Below are positions 52,689 through 61,596 of a stretch of 62,807 bases of DNA, one piece after another; positions within the stretch are counted from its first letter, which is position 1; every line of letters begins with the position of its first letter. The DNA comes from Promethearchaeia archaeon (GTDB taxonomy: Archaea > Asgardarchaeota > Lokiarchaeia > Sigyniarchaeales > SOKP01), in NCBI GenBank assembly GCA_029856105.1, contig JAHQWH010000011.1:1-62807 (forward strand). Reading direction: 5' to 3'. The notes under the pieces are model-generated. The model was not told the origin of the DNA. It searched no databases and worked only from the letters and a program-made list of their open reading frames with translations. The position numbers and the translations under genes are program-made.

Positions 52689-53972
52689 TTATCTTTGTTT
52701 TGGTGGTTTAATTAAGTACGCTATGATTGCTGAGCCAACTGACATTATTCCCATTACAATAAACAATATCAAGTAGCCCCCAAAAATAGTAACAAATAAG
52801 TTCACACCAACAGCACCAATAAATCCTGCGACACCATACGCGGTAAAGATAATTCCATAATTAGGACCTAAATTCTCTGAGCCAAACAAATCAGCAGTAG
52901 CAGTAGGGAATAAACTGAAATTACCTCCGAAGCAGAAATATATTGCACATGTTATTGTTAGGAAATATATCTCATTTATGTTCGTTGTGAAGTAGGTAAA
53001 CATAAGAATCGCTTGAATTGTAAACATTATCAACATGGATTTTTTGTAGGTTATAAAATCAGCTAATTGTCCCCATACAATCCTTCCTAAACCATTAAAT
53101 AACGCTGCTAGGCTCCCAATGAGAACAAAATCGGCAGTTCCAATGACATAAATAAATTCTCCTGCATCCACTGATTTAGCAAAAGCTGCATATGAACCAA
53201 TAATCATCAATCCAGATATGGCACTGAAAACAAAAGCAACCCATAGCATCCAAAACTGTGGTAGTTTAATTGTTTCGTTTCTTTTAAAATCTAATCCCGA
53301 TATTCCACTTTCTTCTGAAGGTGGTGGTGGGGCCCAACCCATTGGTTTCCAACCTTCAGGTGGATTACTCAAGGCCATGGCACCACCAATAATCAGTATT
53401 ACATAAATAATTCCTAATACGGTAAACATTAGGGGAATATTTTGCGAAACCGTAGAAACAAAATTAGGATCCGTTGTTTCTAAATTAGCAGGATTTGCTA
53501 GTGCTTTTATAACGTAGTTAAAGATAAAAGAACCCGCACCAAAACCTGCAACAGCTATGCCATTAATAAATCCTTTTTTATCTGGAAACCATTTCCCAGC
53601 GGAAGCAATTGGACAAACGTATCCAAAACCAATTCCTGCTCCAAAAATAATACCATAGGTGATTAATAATCCTATAAATGTTGTCATGAAGGCAGATGCA
53701 ATAACACCAATTCCAAGCAAAATGCCGCCTAATATTGCGATGTTTCTCGGACCATATTTCTGTTGCAGTTTTCCAGCAAAAATCATGGTAATAGCAAAAG
53801 ATAATAACCCTACACCAAAGATATAAACAGTTACCTCTCGGACTTCATTAATATATGGACTCACGAATATTGTCATGGTACCCCACGAATATATTGTCCC
53901 TAGAGCAAGTTGTATCAAGATTGCACCAATTACAACAATCCAACGATTTCTTACTTTTTGTTCTTCTGACAT
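52689..53972 (-). CDS. MFS transporter of the OFA (oxalate/formate antiporter) family
   Basis: A 427-residue, 12-helix permease. The OFA signature is seen near the N-terminus: QLALGTIYSWGTMTIFVSPYI (about 21-41), then KLQQKYGPRNIAILGG in loop 2-3 (about 68-83), and GNFSLFPTATADLFG (about 349-363). The family moves small carboxylates such as oxalate, formate, lactate or pyruvate. No oxalyl-CoA decarboxylase is nearby, so the substrate is open. Confidence 0.87.
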   Translation of the reverse strand: MSEEQKVRNRWIVVIGAILIQLALGTIYSWGTMTIFVSPYINEVREVTVYIFGVGLLSFAITMIFAGKLQQKYGPRNIAILGGILLGIGVIASAFMTTFIGLLITYGIIFGAGIGFGYVCPIASAGKWFPDKKGFINGIAVAGFGAGSFIFNYVIKALANPANLETTDPNFVSTVSQNIPLMFTVLGIIYVILIIGGAMALSNPPEGWKPMGWAPPPPSEESGISGLDFKRNETIKLPQFWMLWVAFVFSAISGLMIIGSYAAFAKSVDAGEFIYVIGTADFVLIGSLAALFNGLGRIVWGQLADFITYKKSMLIMFTIQAILMFTYFTTNINEIYFLTITCAIYFCFGGNFSLFPTATADLFGSENLGPNYGIIFTAYGVAGFIGAVGVNLFVTIFGGYLILFIVMGIMSVGSAIIAYLIKPPKQR

Positions 53973-54122
53973 GATTTAAATTTCCATGTATTTTTTTAAT
54001 TAAAAATATTCTTTTAAGATTAAAAACCTTTCAATAATAATTTATTGATTGATTATTTTCGGAGATTTTACATCAGTTATAAGAAGGATCATTCAAGCAT
54101 AGTGTTTCATCAAATAGGAAAC

Positions 54123-54572
54123 CTACTTCTTCTTCTTTTTTTGTTGCTTGATGAGATAATATACCAAAGCACCCAATAGTGCCCAAAACAAGATCCATGT
54201 TATCCAAGCTAACGTCCTATCAAGACGGGGAATGCCAAACACGAAAGAAAAGCATGCTGCATATTCTAAGATGATATATGGAACATGTGTGCTCGGTTTT
54301 GATCGAAAATCATATTGGAATACACTATCAAGTAAGAATTCTGCTATTAAATATGCAAGGATTAGAATGAGGAAAACAATAAATATCAGCTCTCTTCCAA
54401 TAATAATATAATTAATCAAAATTGCGATGATTGGAAGCATCAGAATTGCAAGAATCACCCCAAATATTTTAATGGTCTTAAATTTCTCATTTGCCATCAA
54501 TAGGATTGCACTAATCATTGAAATGAAAAAAATAAAGCTTGATATGATAAACATCCAATCAAATAACTCCAT
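54123..54572 (-). CDS. small membrane protein of unknown function
   Basis: A protein of about 149 residues with five predicted transmembrane helices and a basic tail (LIKQQKKKKK). The ATG at 54572 is taken (MELFDWMF); an upstream start at 54584 would add four residues. No family is recognised. It stands alone between the OFA transporter and a divergent alpha/beta hydrolase. Confidence 0.6.
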   Translation of the reverse strand: MELFDWMFIISSFIFFISMISAILLMANEKFKTIKIFGVILAILMLPIIAILINYIIIGRELIFIVFLILILAYLIAEFLLDSVFQYDFRSKPSTHVPYIILEYAACFSFVFGIPRLDRTLAWITWILFWALLGALVYYLIKQQKKKKK

Positions 54573-54723
54573 AGTTATAACCAAATTTAGTAGAATTAAA
54601 GTATTAATATGTGATTTCTATATACTCCAATGCATCATCTTATTTAAATATGTGATGTCTATATAATGGAATAAGAGGATAATTAAATTCATTTTAAATA
54701 GCATGAAATAAAATACTATATTT

Positions 54724-56421
54724 ATGAATAAATTAAATCTATCAAAAAAAAGGATTGTATTAATTTGCATTTTTCTCGCTATTTTTACAGTCGGAACGGT
54801 TTTTATTTTTATAACGCCTCTTAGCGTAAAAAGTACTTATGGTTTATCAACTCAAACGAGCGATGGCGTAACTATTTCCTTTAATGTTTTCGAACCTCTG
54901 GACGGGGGATTGAATAAACCAGCTATTATAATTGGGCATGGCTCTATGGTTAATAAAGAAATGGTAAAAGGCTACGCCTTAGAACTGGCGGCAGCAGGTT
55001 TTGTTGCGGTACCCTTTGATTTCAGAGGGCATGGTCAAAGTACTACGGGTGATTCTAATTTAATGATTAACGATGTTATTGCTATTAAAGAATATCTACA
55101 AACTAGGGGAGATATTGACATAAACTCATTAGGATATATCGGGTATAGTATGGGAGGATTAGGACAAGAGGTAATTCACAACGATACGGCATTTAAGTGT
55201 TTTATTGGAATTGGAACGTGGTTATATCCCGATCTAAGAAGAGGTAATTCAACCAATCCATTAAATGTACTAATGATCCAAGCTTTATTTGACGAGGCTG
55301 TTGAACTTCCGTATCTAAAGGAGAGTTTGGCAACGCGCGTGGGTATTGATATTTCAAATGTGGATTCAAACAAATTATACGGATCATTCCAACAAGGAAA
55401 CGCTTCTATGATTTACTTAGATGATAATAGTAATCACCTTACAGTCGCCTGGGATGAAGACTTCATTCGTGAAGCAAGAGATTGGGCTATAAATTCGTTT
55501 GATATCGATGTAGTAGATGAAACCTTTTATGTAAATGTAAGAGCACTGATATTACTAGTGCAAGTGATTGGTGGCATTGGATTTTTCTTATTAATAGTTG
55601 ACCCATTATCTAATTTGATTTTACAGTCTAAAAACGAGAGAGAAAACGGAGCAGAAATAAAACGCTATAAAATTGATGCATCAGATTATTCAATCAAAAG
55701 CTTATCGGTTAAGTCAATTTTATATTCACTGCTACTTGGTATTCCAGGATTAATAATTTTTATACCAATTTTACTAATTTTACCTTTAGCCATACCCGGA
55801 TTCGTTGTTGCTTTGTTATTTGGCCAAGCATTTGGATTAATGGTTCTATTATGGAGAATAGGGAAGAAAGATAATTTATCTTTTAAAGATATACTTAAAG
55901 AACCTTTTAATGGAAGAAATAGATTTCTCAGGCAATTAGCATTAGGAGTAATTTTAGCAACGTTATTATACCTTATCTCATATTTATCAATAGGGTTAAA
56001 CTATTTAGGATTGTTTCCTTCCATAACTAAAATCTGGACGATGCCAATCTACTTCGTCATCAGTTTTTTCGTAATCCTAATTCTTAATTTAATGACTCAA
56101 GTGATAATTCAAAACAGGTTCGGTGACTCTATTAGTAATACTATTAAAATACTATTTTTGGGTTTTATCCTTCCATTTCTGTATTATTTTGTATATCTGT
56201 TACTTATCGGTGTGGTTATGAGAAGTTTATTTTACTTTGGAACTTTTATCCCGATCTCGTTAGTGATGTTTACTCTAACATCTGCGGTATCCATAATAAC
56301 CTATAGAAAGACCGGAAATATCACTACAGGGGCCGTAATAAACGCAGTTATACTGACTTTTCTGATTGTAACTTTATCTACGCCACAAAGTGGTTTTGAG
56401 TTCTTAACAGGCTTTTTTTAA
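54724..56421 (+). CDS. membrane-bound alpha/beta hydrolase fused to a polytopic domain
   Basis: A 565-residue protein. An N-terminal helix (about 12-32) leads to an extracytoplasmic alpha/beta hydrolase domain (about 40-265) with AIIIGHGSMVNKEM (oxyanion region), FDFRGHGQS and the nucleophile elbow GYSMGG (Ser near 142). The closing histidine may be the one in DNSNHLTVAWDE (near 238). Then follow about eight transmembrane helices (about 280-565) with no known family. The joining of a secreted-side hydrolase to a multi-pass domain suggests action on lipids or surface esters. It is a single gene with a T-run terminator. Confidence 0.78.
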   Translation: MNKLNLSKKRIVLICIFLAIFTVGTVFIFITPLSVKSTYGLSTQTSDGVTISFNVFEPLDGGLNKPAIIIGHGSMVNKEMVKGYALELAAAGFVAVPFDFRGHGQSTTGDSNLMINDVIAIKEYLQTRGDIDINSLGYIGYSMGGLGQEVIHNDTAFKCFIGIGTWLYPDLRRGNSTNPLNVLMIQALFDEAVELPYLKESLATRVGIDISNVDSNKLYGSFQQGNASMIYLDDNSNHLTVAWDEDFIREARDWAINSFDIDVVDETFYVNVRALILLVQVIGGIGFFLLIVDPLSNLILQSKNERENGAEIKRYKIDASDYSIKSLSVKSILYSLLLGIPGLIIFIPILLILPLAIPGFVVALLFGQAFGLMVLLWRIGKKDNLSFKDILKEPFNGRNRFLRQLALGVILATLLYLISYLSIGLNYLGLFPSITKIWTMPIYFVISFFVILILNLMTQVIIQNRFGDSISNTIKILFLGFILPFLYYFVYLLLIGVVMRSLFYFGTFIPISLVMFTLTSAVSIITYRKTGNITTGAVINAVILTFLIVTLSTPQSGFEFLTGFF

Positions 56422-56434
56422 ATTTCTAACTAAC

Positions 56435-56445
56435 ATTTTTTTTTA
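56435..56445 (+). terminator. T-run terminator
   Basis: A run of 10 T interrupted once lies about 14 bases after the stop of the membrane hydrolase gene. Confidence 0.45.
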
Positions 56446-56597
56446 TTTCTTATATCAATAAATACTTTAAAATTGCTAGCCTAGATTATTGATTTAAAAC
56501 GAATGATAAAGCTAAAAATCTTATAAATTATTATTAATATAATTAATAAAACTGGAAAGTAAATGTTGCATTAATAAATAAAAAATCGTTGAGTTGT

Positions 56598-56963
56598 ATG
56601 TCGTCTATCAAAGGATTTTTATGGAGTTTTGTCTTTTTGCTAACTTTTGGAATTTACGGTTCAATTCCAACTTATTTAATATTTTCTTATTGGGAATGGC
56701 TAAACGCACTACGGTATGCTGGACAACCCATTTATACTCTTTCTTTATTCGTATTATTTTTATGGATCGTTTCTCTGCTAGTAACTCTAATTTATATTGT
56801 GGCTACGATTCGCTCAATTGTTCAAAGGAAGAACGAGAATTTAGGTATTCCTAAAGGTGTGAAGGGTTTTGGGCTTGTTTCAACTATAGTTGTTGTCGTT
56901 TTTATGGTAGTATGGTACTTGCTTTTTAATCAAGTCGCGTTTTTCTCAATGATAGCACCATAA
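56598..56963 (+). CDS. small polytopic membrane protein, intact copy of a duplicated gene
   Basis: A protein of about 121 residues with three transmembrane helices (about 6-27, 45-70, 95-118) and a C-terminal motif YLLFNQVAFFSMIAP. The start is ATG 56598; a TTG at 56589 would add three residues. A second copy, frameshifted, lies at 58885-59226, and both are followed by the same UroD 3' end. The family is not recognised. Confidence 0.65.
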   Translation: MSSIKGFLWSFVFLLTFGIYGSIPTYLIFSYWEWLNALRYAGQPIYTLSLFVLFLWIVSLLVTLIYIVATIRSIVQRKNENLGIPKGVKGFGLVSTIVVVVFMVVWYLLFNQVAFFSMIAP

Positions 56964-57007
56964 AAAGAAGGAATAATGTTAAAATTTTTAAATTCAATTA
57001 AAGGCGT

Positions 57008-57066
57008 TTACAGGTTTATTGGATAATTACTAAAATCTTTAGTAGCTTCAACCATCCAACGCAAAT
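57008..57066 (-). pseudogene. 3'-end fragment of a UroD/MtaA-family gene
   Basis: On the minus strand this encodes RWMVEATKDFSNYPINL followed by TAA, differing in two residues from the end of the complete gene at 59270-60454. About 45 bases downstream of the stop also match. The rest of the gene is lost and is replaced by a 3-hydroxyacyl-CoA dehydrogenase relic. Confidence 0.85.
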
Positions 57067-57080
57067 ATTACGCAGAGACT

Positions 57081-57350
57081 TTGCGTAACTTTAACCCTGG
57101 AAAAACAATTTTAAAAATGGATGAAGAGAATAAATCATGTAGAAAAACTGGTCAGGGTTTTTACAACTGGAAAGATAATTTAACGCCTAAGCGAAGACCA
57201 AAAATTAATAAGTCTCAAAAAGCGGGTCTTTTTAACATAGAGGATAATATGGAGATAATGTCAAATGATGGATGTCGATTATTGGAAGAAGGAGTAGTCA
57301 CTTGATTTAAGGTTATTGACGAGGCAAACAGGCAAACATGGCGGGAATGA
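57081..57350 (+). pseudogene. C-terminal remnant of a 3-hydroxyacyl-CoA dehydrogenase
   Basis: The frame reads CRKTGQGFYNW, GLFNIEDNMEIMSNDGCRLL and EEGVVT, then a TGA at 57303-57305 and KVIDEANRQTW beyond it. The order GRKTGxGFYDW ... INEGxxLLEEGVAS ... IDEAM is that of the C-terminal domain of NAD-dependent 3-hydroxyacyl-CoA dehydrogenases. The N-terminal Rossmann domain is absent. The frame of 74 codons is therefore a relic, not a gene. Confidence 0.75.
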
Positions 57351-57359
57351 TTATTTAAA

Positions 57360-58020
57360 TTTTTTAATACTTAAGTTTACAAGCTAACAACTTTTTTTAA
57401 AATTTTCTTAAGTCTTCTTTAATTACATATCCGACATTATTTTAAGTAGTGCATTATACGCCATTACAGTAGATTCAGGTTTTTGTTGTAGAGGAAATCT
57501 ATTAAATCTTAACTTAATCGAATTTAAATAACACATTTTTACATCCCCCTACTTTTTTACTCCAAAGTCTTGTAATTCATTAATGTCGGTAGTCATATTA
57601 TGAAAAAATAACTTTTTATTGATTAACTTGTAAACTTAAGAATAGAATAAATTTCTTGAGTTTACAAGAAAAATTTCTATCACTATTTTTAAATTTATCT
57701 GTAAAAATCTATTATCCGACATAAATAAAATTGTTTTGCTTGTTTGATTTGTAAATATAGAATTTCAAAAACTTTAAATTACGTGAAAAAATGTGTTTTA
57801 TCAAGCTACTAACAAAATTCTTAAATGTGGTCCCTAATTATTTAAAAAATCCTTTCGAAATCATCGACTAAAACCTTTTGAGAGATGTAGAATATTTCAT
57901 TTATATGTTCTTGTAAAGTCAAGAAATACAAAAATTTCGAATTTAACTAATTTTTTAGATTTTCAAATTTAAATAAAAATCGAAAATAAAATTAAAAATT
58001 ACAAACGAAGGTTGATATTG
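57360..58020. other. long AT-rich non-coding region with repeated palindromic motif
   Basis: About 660 bases without a supportable gene. The motif CTTAAGTTTACAAG occurs at 57370-57383, inverted at 57627-57640 and again, with one mismatch, at 57655-57668; the last two form a strong stem-loop. ATCCGACAT is found near 57428 and 57714. It could hold regulatory sites for the carbonic anhydrase gene at 58025, or be decayed coding DNA. Confidence 0.5.
57627..57668. repeat. inverted repeat, 14-bp arms
   Basis: The arm CTTGTAAACTTAAG (57627-57640) pairs with CTTGAGTTTACAAG (57655-57668), 13 of 14 positions plus one G-T, around a 14-base AT-rich loop. A third copy of the arm lies at 57370-57383. Confidence 0.65.
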
Positions 58021-58024
58021 GAAA

Positions 58025-58819
58025 ATGGACAAGCTTTTAGATTCTTCAAAAAAGTCTTTTGGTGATTGGGGCACAGCACTTTCTACAAACGATTTAATGC
58101 TTAATATAAGGAAAAATCTCTCGGATAATGGTTTTCAAAAAGGTAATTCAAGACTGGTTTTCAGCGTTTGTCCGGACGATGTTAATAGGTTGGAAGAAAT
58201 AGATACAGTTGAAAATTCAATTACAAAAAAATACAATGGTGAATTCCATTTGGGTGGTTTAGGAGCATACCCAATGGGTGGTGTATCTGGAATAATTGCG
58301 GCGAGTCATCACCCCCCTGAGGATACGATGGGTGACGATCATAAACATGGCAATCTTATCTTTTTCGTTAGTCCACACATGGGAATTGCAATTGACGATG
58401 CAGGCAACGAACTCTATGGTAAGATACTAAGACCGGGTCAAACTAAGCTTACTAATTCTTGTGGTGCTATGATGGGCTTTTTAGTGGCTTTAAAAGAGTG
58501 TGGAAGCCCAGAAGCTTTTACAATTGCTGCAGATACGACAAATACCGATCCTACGAGAATAGCTCTCCATTACGAGTTGATTAACAATTATTCCGATCGC
58601 TTGAAAGCAATCCTCTCCGTTGAGAACAGTAATCAGCAAGTTGTTGACTTGTTTAAACTAAATTACGATGTTGTTATGAATAAAATAAATCAAATGATTA
58701 ACATATTTTTAGAGAAAGAAAAAGAACACTTTAAAGGAAAAATTGCGTTAATTGGAGGCATAATTATAAATGTTCCTGGTGGAGATCGCTTCGTGCTAAA
58801 AGAAATATCTTACCCTTAA
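58025..58819 (+). CDS. LCIB-like (theta-class) carbonic anhydrase family protein
   Basis: A 264-residue protein of the LCIB/theta carbonic anhydrase family, zinc enzymes that interconvert CO2 and bicarbonate. The characteristic sequence is present in order: SVCPDDVNRLEE (Cys49), FHLGGLGAYPMGGVSGI (about 77-93), AASHHPPE (His95/His96), NLIFFVSPHMGIAIDD (about 112-127) and NSCGAMMGFLVAL (Cys146). The Cys-His-Cys arrangement fits the zinc site of LCIB homologues. The C-terminal 100 residues are helical. Family members are known from algae and some bacteria; activity varies, so catalysis here is an inference. It is preceded by a long non-coding stretch and ends with a T-run. Confidence 0.8.
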   Translation: MDKLLDSSKKSFGDWGTALSTNDLMLNIRKNLSDNGFQKGNSRLVFSVCPDDVNRLEEIDTVENSITKKYNGEFHLGGLGAYPMGGVSGIIAASHHPPEDTMGDDHKHGNLIFFVSPHMGIAIDDAGNELYGKILRPGQTKLTNSCGAMMGFLVALKECGSPEAFTIAADTTNTDPTRIALHYELINNYSDRLKAILSVENSNQQVVDLFKLNYDVVMNKINQMINIFLEKEKEHFKGKIALIGGIIINVPGGDRFVLKEISYP

Positions 58820-58826
58820 TAATTAA

Positions 58827-58837
58827 TTTTTTTTTTA
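58827..58837 (+). terminator. T-run terminator
   Basis: A run of 11 T lies 8 bases after the stop of the carbonic anhydrase gene. Confidence 0.5.
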
Positions 58838-58884
58838 TGTCTATGTCTTATGTTTTATGTTCTTTACTTAAAGTTTAGATTTTT

Positions 58885-59226
58885 ATGAAGTTTTGTCTTT
58901 TTGTTAACTTTTGGGATTTAGGGTTCAATTCCAACTTATGTCATAGTTTCTTATTGGGGATGACTGAAGCACTACGGTTTGCTGGAGAGTCTATTTATAC
59001 TCTTTCTTTATTTGTATTATTTTTATGGATCGTTTCTCTGCTTGTTGCTCTAATTTATATTGTGGTTACGATTCGCGCAATTGTCCAAAGAAAAAGCGAA
59101 GATTTAGGCATTTCTAAAGGTGTGAAAGGTTTTGGGCTAGTTTCAACTATTGTTGTTGTCGTTTTTATGGTAGTATGGTACTTGCTTTTTAATCAAGTCG
59201 CGTTTTTCTCAATGATAGCACCATAA
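58885..59226 (+). pseudogene. frameshifted copy of the small membrane protein gene
   Basis: The copy is about 85-90% identical in DNA to 56626-56963. Its 3' half keeps the reading frame (LYTLSLFVLFLWIVSLL-type helix to FNQVAFFSMIAP). In the 5' half the ancestral frame has stops (TAG near 58920, TGA near 58960) and one base is missing near 58970, so the open frame from 58885 enters from a different frame. Translation from an internal ATG (58960) would give only the last two helices. Confidence 0.75.
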
Positions 59227-59269
59227 AAAGAAGGAGTAATATTAAATTTTTAAATTCAATTAAAGGCGT

Positions 59270-60454
59270 TTACAGGTTTATTGGATAGTTACCAAACTCT
59301 TTCGTTGCTTCAACCATCCAACGCAAATTGTCAACTTTTACCGTAGGGTGCATGTTAGCTGCGCTGACTATATAACCGCCACCAGGTCCAGCAGTTTTAA
59401 TTGCGTGTTTAACTGCGGCAAAGACCTCGTCCTTTGTCCCATAAGTAAGATCGTGCGCGACATCTATGTTTCCAAAAAGACACAATTTATCACCAACTTT
59501 TTTCTTCACGAGAGCTAGATCGACACCTGCCGTGGGTTCAAGACTATGCAAGCCATCGAAACCGCAATCTACAACGAAATCTAACAACGGGGTAACCTGA
59601 CCGTCAGTATGTAACACTATTTTCTTTCCCCGCTCATGAACCGTATCAGTAATCGTTTTATATGCGGGAAGTAGTAATTCGTTAAACTTTTTTGGACTCA
59701 TCATCGGACCGGTTTTGTAAGCTAAATCTCCCGATTCTATAAATAATTCAGCTCCAACATCCATATACGCGCTATAACAGGCAGCAGTAAATTCAGCTAT
59801 AACTTCGTGAACTTCTTTGATAAATTTAGGATTTTTATGAAGCATCCGCGAGTAATAAGTTAAACCCATGCCTTGCGTAGCGCTTTCAAATACGCCCGCT
59901 AAGTCGTTGGTGACGGCAACAAATATTTTATCTTTATGCTTCTTATTTATCCGGCGGTAGAATTTTTTAGCCATCTTGGTGTATTTCTCAGTCATAGGAC
60001 CTTCTATGTTTTCTTTAGTCTCTTCCCATTTCTCAGGAGAATTCATAGTACCATATAAATAGTAAGGATTGAAATTGCCCTCGTTATTTCGCGCTTCCCA
60101 TACGCGTCCAAAAATATCGTTCATCAAAAGACGGTCGTCGTTCGGATCATCAAAAAAATAAAAAGGTAATATACCTACTTGCATACAGTCAAGCCCAATT
60201 GCCACAGCTGCTTCTACACAACGGGAAAAAACGCTCGTTTCTACGCTTTCTACTAGTTTACTCAACTCTTCTATCCATCCATCAGGGTTATCTCGCTGTA
60301 TCTGTTCTACAGTGTCAAAATCGGTAATTTGCGGTTTTCCTAATATTATATCTACGTTATTCGCATCGATAAGAATGGTGTGGCACGGAACTCTGTCTGG
60401 TTCTTCCAGATTTAAGGTCGTTAGAACTCTTTCTCTACAATCCATTTTTCTCAT
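59270..60454 (-). CDS. UroD/MtaA-family protein (methylcobamide methyltransferase type)
   Basis: A 394-residue TIM-barrel protein of the uroporphyrinogen decarboxylase family. It starts with the usual CRERVLTTLNLEEPDRVP. In methyltransferase members (MtaA, MtbA) a zinc site HxCG lies in the region read here as VLHTDGQVTPLLDF (about 279-292); the cysteine is absent, so a classical zinc thiol site is not intact. The motif LEPTAGVDLALVKKKVG and FGNIDV follow. True UroD is unlikely, as no heme genes are near. A fragment of its 3' end lies at 57008-57066, and a divergent paralogue at 61597-62793. Confidence 0.82.
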   Translation of the reverse strand: MRKMDCRERVLTTLNLEEPDRVPCHTILIDANNVDIILGKPQITDFDTVEQIQRDNPDGWIEELSKLVESVETSVFSRCVEAAVAIGLDCMQVGILPFYFFDDPNDDRLLMNDIFGRVWEARNNEGNFNPYYLYGTMNSPEKWEETKENIEGPMTEKYTKMAKKFYRRINKKHKDKIFVAVTNDLAGVFESATQGMGLTYYSRMLHKNPKFIKEVHEVIAEFTAACYSAYMDVGAELFIESGDLAYKTGPMMSPKKFNELLLPAYKTITDTVHERGKKIVLHTDGQVTPLLDFVVDCGFDGLHSLEPTAGVDLALVKKKVGDKLCLFGNIDVAHDLTYGTKDEVFAAVKHAIKTAGPGGGYIVSAANMHPTVKVDNLRWMVEATKEFGNYPINL

Positions 60455-60496
60455 TAAATTGTTTTTTAATATTATTAAATAAGATAATTGGATTCT

Positions 60497-60583
60497 TTTT
60501 TAAAAATTTAATTAGAAATATAAAAATACTAAGACTTTGTGGCAAATAAAAAGAATAATTAGGTAATAGAAATAGGATAAGTT
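60497..60583 (-). pseudogene. 3'-end and downstream copy of the second UroD/MtaA gene
   Basis: About 87 bases match 61535-61621 at roughly 85% (counted by eye). The match includes the last codons (TYPISIT then TAA, compared with TYPISIN then TAA) and the 60 bases beyond the stop. The two copies are direct repeats flanking the LLM oxidoreductase gene. Confidence 0.75.
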
Positions 60584-60682
60584 TGCAATAGAAAAAGATT
60601 TTAATTTTGTTATTCTTTTAAACTGATACACTTTACAATATTTTTCTATACAATAAAAATAACAACTATTTAGAGGATTCTA

Positions 60683-61522
60683 ATGAAATATGGATTTGTT
60701 TTTCCACATGCTGATGTTCTTAAAGCTATTGAATTTGCTAAGGTCGCTGAAGAAGCAGGGTGGGATGCTTTTTTTGTTTGGGAACCGACTTATGGTATTG
60801 ATGCTTGGGTCACATTGGCAGCTATAGCTGTACAAACAGAAAGAATACGTCTTGGAACCTTACTCAGTCCAGTATCAAGAATGCGCCCTTGGAAATTAGG
60901 TAGTGAAGCAATTACTCTTGATATTTTATCAAATGGTCGAATAAATCTTTGTGTTGGCTTAGGTGCTGTAGATACTGGTTTTGAAGTATTTGGGGAAGAA
61001 ATTGATCGAAAAACTCGCGCACAGTTACTGGATGAAGGATTAGATATTATGAATGGATTGTGGAATAGAGAGCTGTCAAATTATAATGGTAAGCATTATC
61101 AAATAAAGAACCTAAAAGAATGTGCTTTTTTCAAAAGACATCCTCAACCAAATTTAATTCAGCATCCAAGAATACCAATATGGGTTGTAGGTGCATGGCC
61201 ATGGAAAAAATCCATGCAGAGAGTATTAAAATGTGATGGAATTATTCCGACAATAAAGAACAAACAAGGTAAATTTGAAAAAATAACACCAGAACATATT
61301 TTTGAAATTAAAAACTTCATTGAAGAACATCGCTCGTTAAAAACCCCATTTGACATAATAATAGAAGGTGAGACTCCCGGAAATGACTCAGAGCTAGCCA
61401 GTTCTATTGTTAGACCCTTTGCTGAAGCAGGAGCGACATGGTGGATTGAATCAATTTGGGCATCACCAGATCTTAATCAATTACTTAATCGAGTTAAACA
61501 AGGACCTCCCTCTTTAGAATAA
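60683..61522 (+). CDS. LLM-class flavin-dependent oxidoreductase (F420- or FMN-dependent)
   Basis: A 279-residue luciferase-like TIM-barrel protein. The N-terminus MKYGFVFPHADVLKAIEFAK, then WDAFFVWEPTYGIDAWVTLA and TERIRLGTLLSPVSRMRPWKL (about 54-74) are typical, as is GRINLCVGLGAVDTGFEVFG (about 94-113). Family members use F420 or FMN; archaea with F420 often use the former. The length is slightly short (usual 300-340). It is flanked by direct repeats of a UroD/MtaA 3' end and transcribed opposite to both UroD genes. Confidence 0.85.
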   Translation: MKYGFVFPHADVLKAIEFAKVAEEAGWDAFFVWEPTYGIDAWVTLAAIAVQTERIRLGTLLSPVSRMRPWKLGSEAITLDILSNGRINLCVGLGAVDTGFEVFGEEIDRKTRAQLLDEGLDIMNGLWNRELSNYNGKHYQIKNLKECAFFKRHPQPNLIQHPRIPIWVVGAWPWKKSMQRVLKCDGIIPTIKNKQGKFEKITPEHIFEIKNFIEEHRSLKTPFDIIIEGETPGNDSELASSIVRPFAEAGATWWIESIWASPDLNQLLNRVKQGPPSLE

Positions 61523-61596
61523 TAATTTTTAATTTTTAAAAAAATTTAATTAGAAATTTAAAAATACTGATACTTTGTGGCAAATATAATAAATAG

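Noticed and set aside
57081..57305. A 74-codon frame as a small gene
   Set aside because: It matches only the C-terminal part of 3-hydroxyacyl-CoA dehydrogenases and similarity continues past its stop, so it is a relic.
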